The notes under the pieces are model-generated. The model did not search any database and had not been told where the DNA came from. It worked only from the letters and a program-made list of their open reading frames with translations. The translations under genes and the position numbers were made by a program. Shown in pieces: positions 59,002 to 64,000 of a stretch of 64,000 bases of DNA; positions within the stretch are counted from its first letter, which is position 1; each line of letters starts with the position of its first letter. The stretch spans positions 1 through 64,000 of the forward strand of contig NZ_JACEHE010000017.1 in NCBI RefSeq assembly GCF_013778455.1, written 5' to 3'. Source of the stretch: Streptomyces himalayensis subsp. himalayensis (GTDB lineage: Bacteria > Actinomycetota > Actinomycetes > Streptomycetales > Streptomycetaceae).

Positions 59002-60332
59002 GCTGGGGGCACCTCCCGGGCCCTTGAGTCGCTGGGGGAGTCGTCCTCCTCGGGGGCGGCCGGATTCACCGGCTCCACGAGGACCGTCACGATCTTGTTC
59101 CGGCGGCCCGCGGCGGCCTCGGCCGTGAGCCGCAGCTCGCGGCCGTCGGGCAGCTCGACGAGCGCGGAGGCGCCGGCGATGGGGACGCGCCCGAGCGCCT
59201 TGGCGAGCAGTCCGCCGACGGTCTCGACGTCCTCGTCGTCGTAGGACTCCAGGTCGTACAGCTCGCCGAGGTCGCCGATGTCGAGCCGGGCCGTGACCCG
59301 GTACCGGCTCTCGCCGAGCTCCTCGACGGGCGGCAGCTCGCGGTCGTACTCGTCGGTGATCTCGCCGACGATCTCCTCGAGGATGTCCTCGATGGTGACG
59401 ATGCCGGCCGTGCCGCCGTACTCGTCGATGACGACGGCGACGTGGTTGCGCTCCTGCTGCATCTCGCGCAGCAGGTCGCCGGCGTTCTTGGTGTCGGGCA
59501 CGAACGTCGCGGGCCGCATCGCGGTCGACACCAGCTCCGACTCGGCGTCGCGGCTGATGTGCGTCTTGCGGGCCAGGTCCTTCAGATACACGATGCCGAC
59601 GATGTCGTCCTCGCTCTCCCCGGTCACCGGGATGCGCGAGAAGCCGGAACGCAGCGCCAGCGTCAGGGCCTGCCGGATCGTCTTGAAGCGCTCGATGACG
59701 ACGAGGTCCGTGCGCGGCACCATGACCTCGCGTACGAGGGTGTCGCCCAGCTCGAAGACGGAGTGCACCATGCGGCGCTCGTCGTCCTCGATCAGCGACT
59801 CCTGCTCGGCGAGGTCGACCAGCGCGCGCAGCTCTGCCTCGGAGGCGAACGGGCCGCGGCGGAAGCCCTTGCCGGGCGTGAGCGCGTTGCCGATGAGGAT
59901 CAGCAGATACGGGATGGGGCCCATGATGCGGGCCAGCGGGACCAGTACGTACGCCGCCGCGGTCGCGGTGTTCAGCGGGTGCTGGCGGCCGATGGTGCGC
60001 GGCGAGACGCCGACGGCGACATACGAGACGAGCACCATCACCGCGATGGCGAGGGTGAGCGCCTCCCAGGTCTCGTCGAACTGCGTCAGGCACGCGTACG
60101 TGACGATGGCGGCCGCCGCCATCTCGCAGGCCACGCGCACGAGCAGCGCGACGTTGAGATAGCGGGTGGGGTCGGACGCGACCTGGGCGAGCTTGGCGGC
60201 GCCGCGCCGTCCGCTGCGGACCGCCTCCGCCGCGCGGAAGCTGGAGACGCGCGCGATGCCCGCCTCCGCGCAGGCGGCGAGCCAGGCGACGACGACCAGC
60301 AGGACCGCGCCGATGATCAGTTGACCGCTCAC
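58998..60332 (-). CDS. CNNM/CorC-HlyC family membrane protein
   Basis: The 444-residue protein has a DUF21 membrane domain (about residues 1-190, four segments), a CBS pair (MVPRTDLVVIERFKTIRQAL; VVIDEYGGTAGIVTIEDILEEIVGEI read in pieces near 210-330), and a C-terminal CorC_HlyC domain with VGGLLAKALGRVP. Such proteins are linked to magnesium/cobalt efflux. It begins four bases after ybeY's stop, placing it in the phoH-ybeY-corC operon common to actinobacteria. Confidence 0.92.
   Translation of the reverse strand: MSGQLIIGAVLLVVVAWLAACAEAGIARVSSFRAAEAVRSGRRGAAKLAQVASDPTRYLNVALLVRVACEMAAAAIVTYACLTQFDETWEALTLAIAVMVLVSYVAVGVSPRTIGRQHPLNTATAAAYVLVPLARIMGPIPYLLILIGNALTPGKGFRRGPFASEAELRALVDLAEQESLIEDDERRMVHSVFELGDTLVREVMVPRTDLVVIERFKTIRQALTLALRSGFSRIPVTGESEDDIVGIVYLKDLARKTHISRDAESELVSTAMRPATFVPDTKNAGDLLREMQQERNHVAVVIDEYGGTAGIVTIEDILEEIVGEITDEYDRELPPVEELGESRYRVTARLDIGDLGELYDLESYDDEDVETVGGLLAKALGRVPIAGASALVELPDGRELRLTAEAAAGRRNKIVTVLVEPVNPAAPEEDDSPSDSRAREVPPA
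59001..59040 (+). repeat. Dispersed repeat fragment, copy F, inside coding sequence
   Basis: CGCTGGGGGCACCTCCCGGG and GTCGCTGGGGGAG match the centre of copy B. The fragment codes the last residues of the CorC-like protein and supplies the SD and start region of the MmcQ-like gene. Confidence 0.6.
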
Positions 60333-60336
60333 GGCA

Positions 60337-60834
60337 CTATGAGACGGTCGGGGCCGGGGACGGGCCGGTCAGGCCCTTCTCCGCCCGCCAGCCGTCGACG
60401 ATCGCCGCCTGCAGGCCGAACATCTCGGCCTTCTCGTCGGGCTGCTCGTGGTCGTAACCGAGCAGATGTAGCACTCCGTGGACGGTGAGCAGCTGGAGCT
60501 CCTCGTCCATGGAGTGCTGCGTCTCGGCCTCCTCGCCCTGCTTGGCGGCGACCTCGGGGCAGAGCACGATGTCGCCGAGCAGGCCCTGCGGGGGCTCCTC
60601 GTCGTCCTTCGACGGCGGGCGCAGCTCGTCCATCGGGAAGGACATGACATCCGTCGGCCCCGGCAGGTCCATCCACTGGATGTGCAGCTGCTCCATGGCG
60701 TCGGCGTCCACGACGATCACCGAGAGCTCGGAGAGCGGGTGGATGCGCATCCGCGTGAGGGCGTAGCGGGCGATGTCGAGGATCGCCTGCTCGTCGACCT
60801 CGGTGCCGGACTCGTTGTTGACGTCGATCGACAT
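60337..60834 (-). CDS. ybeY: Endoribonuclease YbeY
   Basis: The 165-residue zinc RNase processes 16S rRNA. The metal site is HGVLHLLGYDHEQPDE (H-x3-H-x5-H) near residue 130. MSFPMDE and LGDIVLCPEVA are family motifs. The ATG at 60834 gives the normal length. It lies 40 bases after phoH and 4 bases before the CorC-like gene. Confidence 0.96.
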   Translation of the reverse strand: MSIDVNNESGTEVDEQAILDIARYALTRMRIHPLSELSVIVVDADAMEQLHIQWMDLPGPTDVMSFPMDELRPPSKDDEEPPQGLLGDIVLCPEVAAKQGEEAETQHSMDEELQLLTVHGVLHLLGYDHEQPDEKAEMFGLQAAIVDGWRAEKGLTGPSPAPTVS

Positions 60835-60874
60835 GGTCGTGCTGGTCTCCTGCTGGTGGATGTCACCGACCCCG

Positions 60875-61951
60875 TCACTGCCCCCGGGAGGCGCGGCCCT
60901 GGTGGGGGCCGTGGGGGCCATGGGGACCGTGGTCGGTGCCGTTGAGGCGGTCGTACTTCTCGTAGGCGTCGACGATACGGCCCACCAGCTTGTGCCGTAC
61001 GACGTCCGTCGAGGTGAGCATGGAGAAGTGGACGTCATCGACGCCCTCTAGGATCTCCCGGACCTGCCGCAGACCGCTCTTGGTGCCGCCGGGCAGGTCG
61101 ATCTGCGTCACGTCACCCGTGATCACGATCTTCGAGTCGAAGCCGAGGCGGGTGAGGAACATCTTCATCTGCTCGGGGTTCGTGTTCTGCGCCTCGTCGA
61201 GGATGATGAACGCGTCGTTGAGCGTTCGGCCTCGCATGTACGCCAGCGGCGCGACCTCGATCGTGCCCGCGGCCATCAGCCTGGGGATCGAGTCCGGGTC
61301 GAGCATGTCGTGCAGCGCGTCGTACAACGGGCGCAGATACGGGTCGATCTTCTCGTAGAGCGTGCCGGGCAGGAAGCCCAGGCGCTCGCCGGCCTCGACG
61401 GCCGGGCGGGTCAGGATGATCCGGTTGACCTGCTTGGACTGCAGGGCCTGGACCGCCTTTGCCATGGCGAGATAGGTCTTGCCCGTACCGGCGGGGCCGA
61501 TGCCGAAGACGACCGTGTGCTTGTCGATCGCGTCGACGTACCGCTTCTGGTTGAGCGTCTTGGGGCGGATCGTGCGGCCGCGCGAGGACAGGATGTTCTG
61601 CGTGAGGACCTCGGAAGGGGTCTCCTGGCCGCCGCTCTCGCTGTTGTCGCTCGCGCGGAGCATGGCGATCGAGCGTTCCACTGCGTCCTCCGTCATCGGC
61701 TGTCCGGTGCGGAGCACCAGCATCATTTCGTCGAACAGGCGCTGGATGAGGGCGACCTCGTGGGCGTCGCCGACGGCGCTGATCTCATTGCCCCGGACAT
61801 GGATGTCGGTCTCCGGGAAGGCCTTCTCGATCACGCGCAGGAGGGAATCTCCGGAACCCAGCACGGTGACCATCGGGTGCTTGGCCGGGACGGTGAAGTG
61901 CGCTCGTGCCTGCCCCTGCGCGGGGGTGTGAGCTGTGGGTGTCTGAGTCAT
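60875..61951 (-). CDS. phoH: PhoH family ATPase (PhoH-like)
   Basis: The 358-residue cytoplasmic P-loop protein has Walker A GIGPAGTGKTYLAM near residue 150 and Walker B FIILDEAQNTNPEQMKMFLTR near 253, plus the TGDVTQIDLP motif. PhoH proteins are thought to be RNA helicase-like partners of YbeY, whose gene follows. The last residues carry a GPH repeat (HGPHGPHGPH) from a 9-bp repeat at about 60900-60935. Confidence 0.95.
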   Translation of the reverse strand: MTQTPTAHTPAQGQARAHFTVPAKHPMVTVLGSGDSLLRVIEKAFPETDIHVRGNEISAVGDAHEVALIQRLFDEMMLVLRTGQPMTEDAVERSIAMLRASDNSESGGQETPSEVLTQNILSSRGRTIRPKTLNQKRYVDAIDKHTVVFGIGPAGTGKTYLAMAKAVQALQSKQVNRIILTRPAVEAGERLGFLPGTLYEKIDPYLRPLYDALHDMLDPDSIPRLMAAGTIEVAPLAYMRGRTLNDAFIILDEAQNTNPEQMKMFLTRLGFDSKIVITGDVTQIDLPGGTKSGLRQVREILEGVDDVHFSMLTSTDVVRHKLVGRIVDAYEKYDRLNGTDHGPHGPHGPHQGRASRGQ

Positions 61952-62107
61952 GGGCCGGCTCTGAATGCCTGCTCATCCTCCTCAATGCGGGACGCCTGCC
62001 TGCCGCTTCGGCAGCCTGTGCACTGCCCAGGGTACGACGGTCCACGGACATGGCCGTAGAACTTTTCGTACCGCTCCAGGTACCGCTGGGGGCAGTCGCG
62101 CCGCGCC

Positions 62108-62174
62108 GCTGTGGGCGAGCGTTCCGCAGGGCTGTCCCAGCGGTAGCTGGGGGCGGTGCACAGCCCACGACGCA
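62108..62174 (+). repeat. Dispersed intergenic repeat, copy C
   Basis: GCTGTGGGCGAGCGTTCCGC, GTCCCAGCGGTAGCTGGGGG and CACAGCCCACGACGCAC follow in order, a shorter form of copy B. It fills part of the 253-bp gap between the PfkB and phoH genes. Confidence 0.8.
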
Positions 62175-62204
62175 CAGTGCCGCTACCAATACGGCAACGA
62201 ACGA

Positions 62205-63320
62205 CTACCGGCCCGCGCGAAAGCCAATCGTCGGCACGGCCCGCCGCAAGGGCCAGGGCCGGGCAACATCAGGAAGCAACGCCTCCAGAAAGGCGTACCG
62301 CCGCAACGCCGCAGGATCCTGATCGTCATACGCCCCCACCCGCCGCCACCACGCAGCGATCTCTGCCCACCCGGGCGCCGAAAGCGACCCCCCGAACTCC
62401 TGCACGGAGAGCGCCGCGGTCAGCCCCGCGAAGGCGATCCGGTCGGCCAGCGGCCACCCGGCCAGCGTCCCGGTGACGAACCCGGCGACGAAGACGTCCC
62501 CGGCCCCTGTCGGGTCGAGCGCCTCGACCTCGATCGCGGGCACCTCGGCGGTCTCACCCGTGCGCCGGTCCACGGCGTACGCACCCTCGGCACCGAGGGT
62601 CACCACGGCGAGCGGAACGTACTCGGTGAGGGCGTGGGCGGCGGCGCGCGGGCAGTCGGTACGGGTGTACCGCATGGCCTCCTCGGCGTTCGGCAGGAAC
62701 GCCTCGCAGTGCTCCAGGTCCGCCAGCCCGGCCAGGTCCCAGCGGCCGGTGTCGTCCCAGCCGACGTCTGCGAAGATCAGGGTCCCTTCGCTCGCGACGT
62801 CGGCGATCCACGGTGCGCGTCTGCCGGGCGTGAGCGAGGCGATGGCGGCACGCGCGCGTGGCGGGCATTCCGGAGCGGGCTCCTCCGGTGGCGGCTCGTG
62901 CCCGTGGGACACCATGGCGCGTTCGCCTTCGTACGCCATGGAGACCGTCACCGGCGAGTGCCAGCCCGCCACCCTGCGTGACGCCGAGAGGTCGATGCCC
63001 TCGCCCTGGTCCAGGGCGTCCCAGCAGTACTCGCCGTAGTGGTCGTCGCCGAAGGCCGCGGCCAGCGAGGTGCGCAGCCCGAGCCGGGCGAGCGCGGTCG
63101 CCATGTTGGCCACGCCGCCCGGGCTGGAGCCCATCCCCCGCGCCCAGGACTCGGTTCCGCGCTCGGGTGCGGAGTCGAGTCCGGTGAAGACGATGTCGAG
63201 GAAGACGGTGCCGGTGAGATAGACGTCCCAGGGCGGGTCGTCGGTGGTACGCAGCCCGGCAAGCGGGTCCACATGGGCTCCGTGGTACGCCCCTTGCGGC
63301 TCTCCGTCGTACGCGCTCAC
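62205..63320 (-). CDS. PfkB family carbohydrate kinase
   Basis: The 371-residue ribokinase-fold enzyme phosphorylates a sugar or nucleoside. SSPGGVANMATALARLGL is the first PfkB region, and DPTGAGDVFVAGFVTG is the second PfkB signature with the catalytic Asp. The substrate cannot be read from sequence. The neighbour upstream is a glucarate dehydratase, so a sugar-acid pathway role is possible but weakly supported across a 146-bp gap. Confidence 0.9.
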   Translation of the reverse strand: MSAYDGEPQGAYHGAHVDPLAGLRTTDDPPWDVYLTGTVFLDIVFTGLDSAPERGTESWARGMGSSPGGVANMATALARLGLRTSLAAAFGDDHYGEYCWDALDQGEGIDLSASRRVAGWHSPVTVSMAYEGERAMVSHGHEPPPEEPAPECPPRARAAIASLTPGRRAPWIADVASEGTLIFADVGWDDTGRWDLAGLADLEHCEAFLPNAEEAMRYTRTDCPRAAAHALTEYVPLAVVTLGAEGAYAVDRRTGETAEVPAIEVEALDPTGAGDVFVAGFVTGTLAGWPLADRIAFAGLTAALSVQEFGGSLSAPGWAEIAAWWRRVGAYDDQDPAALRRYAFLEALLPDVARPWPLRRAVPTIGFRAGR

Positions 63321-63466
63321 GACACGCTCCCTGAATGGTGCTGGTGAGCCAAGTGTGCCGGAACCCGGGGCCGACGACCCGTACCCGTCATGCAGCCGTC
63401 ACGAGACCCGCATCCGGCACCTGGCACACGGCACCCGCCACCCGGCACCGGAGGTGCGCTGGTGCG

Positions 63467-64000
63467 CTACCAGCGCGGCATGGCCGGCTCCGTCCACTCC
63501 GGGTCGGCGACACGCATCGCCGCCGCGTCGTCGCGGTCGCGCATCGTGCCGTCGTCGTCGAGCCACCGCTGGTGCAGGAACGCCAGCTTCTCCCTGTCGA
63601 GTTCGACGCCGAGGCCGGGGGTGTCGGTGACCTTCACGGTGCCGCCCTCGAAGGTGATGCGCTCGGTGAGTACGTCCTCGGACTGCCAGGGGTAGTGGGA
63701 GTCGCAGGCGTGGTGGAGGCCCAGGACGGTCGACGCGACATGGGTCATCGCCGCGAGGCTGATCCCGAGATGGGTGTTGGAGTGCATGGAGACGCCGACG
63801 CCGAAGCTGCGGCAGATGGCGGCCAGTTCACGGGTGTTGCGCAGCCCGCCCCAGTAGTGGTGGTCGGAGAGCACCACCTGCACGGCGTCGCGCGTGAACG
63901 CCTCCTTGATCTCCGCGAAGGTGGTCACGCACATGTTGGTGGCGAGCGGGACGGATGTCCGCGAGGAGACCTCGGCCATGGCGTCGGTGCCGAGGGCCGG
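63467..64000 (-). CDS. Glucarate dehydratase-like enolase superfamily protein (5' end outside window)
   Basis: Only the C-terminal 177 residues are in the window; the frame stays open to base 64000. VPLATNMCVTTFAEIKEAF, VVLSDHHYWGGLRNTREL and VSMHSNTHLGISLAAMTH match the GudD-type glucarate dehydratase barrel, including the catalytic His-Asp region. The enzyme dehydrates D-glucarate to 5-keto-4-deoxyglucarate. Confidence 0.88.
   Translation of the reverse strand, partial: PALGTDAMAEVSSRTSVPLATNMCVTTFAEIKEAFTRDAVQVVLSDHHYWGGLRNTRELAAICRSFGVGVSMHSNTHLGISLAAMTHVASTVLGLHHACDSHYPWQSEDVLTERITFEGGTVKVTDTPGLGVELDREKLAFLHQRWLDDDGTMRDRDDAAAMRVADPEWTEPAMPRW

Overview
The window is chromosomal DNA of a Streptomyces-type actinomycete. 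It has very high GC with strong third-position GC, dense genes with ATGA/GTGA-coupled starts, frequent GTG/TTG starts, and Streptomyces-typical families: WhiJ-like XRE plus DUF397, class F sortase, a ROK regulator, the actinobacterial leuA leader peptide, and rare TTA codons confined to one gene. From memory, the order of core genes (nirBD, ppdK, dusB, glyS, znuACB, zur, uppS, recO, leuA, M4 protease, era, ybeY, phoH) resembles the S. coelicolor SCO248x-SCO254x region. No tRNA, rRNA, CRISPR array or intact insertion sequence was seen.

Layout. 1-4.3 kb: secreted M4 metalloprotease, class IV aminotransferase-like protein, and a secreted protein next to a class F sortase. 4.3-9.6 kb: TSUP permease, then the assimilatory nitrite reductase operon (FAD oxidoreductase, nirB, nirD) behind a GlnR-like box. 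9.6-14.4 kb: SDR, PhoX-like Tat protein, and a carbonic anhydrase-SulP operon. 14.6-17.6 kb: two-component system and a nucleotidyltransferase. 17.8-22.2 kb: ppdK and a ROK regulator, separated by a 470-bp region with three palindromes. 22.3-28.5 kb: two coupled GH-type genes and an FHA-FHA-ABC exporter. 28.6-35.7 kb: dusB, two MFS exporters around an MmyB-type regulator, and an AKR-TetR pair with a 17-bp-arm operator. 35.7-43.4 kb: zinc-finger protein, glyS, znuACB-zur with Zur boxes, YcxB-like protein, uppS, recO. 43.4-46.2 kb: small accessory island (two small proteins, XRE and duplicated DUF397, higBA-type toxin-antitoxin, IclR remnant, common repeat). 46.2-51.4 kb: MMPL transporter with a TTA-containing histidine kinase and its regulator, and a TerB-like protein. 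51.6-56.0 kb: leuA with its leader peptide, protealysin-like M4 protease with an emfourin-type inhibitor, era. 56.0-58.2 kb: an amt-glnK pair flanked by repeats and lacking glnD. 58.2-64 kb: degenerate cytidine-deaminase-like protein, MmcQ/YjbR, CorC/HlyC, ybeY, phoH, PfkB kinase, and truncated glucarate dehydratase.

Cross-cutting signals. A dispersed intergenic repeat family is present in at least five gene-flanking copies plus one copy embedded at a gene junction. In-frame minisatellites (units of 9, 15 or 18 bp) occur at the ends or linkers of at least six proteins. Nitrogen control (GlnR-like boxes before nir and amt) and zinc control (Zur boxes before znuA) can be read from promoter sequence.
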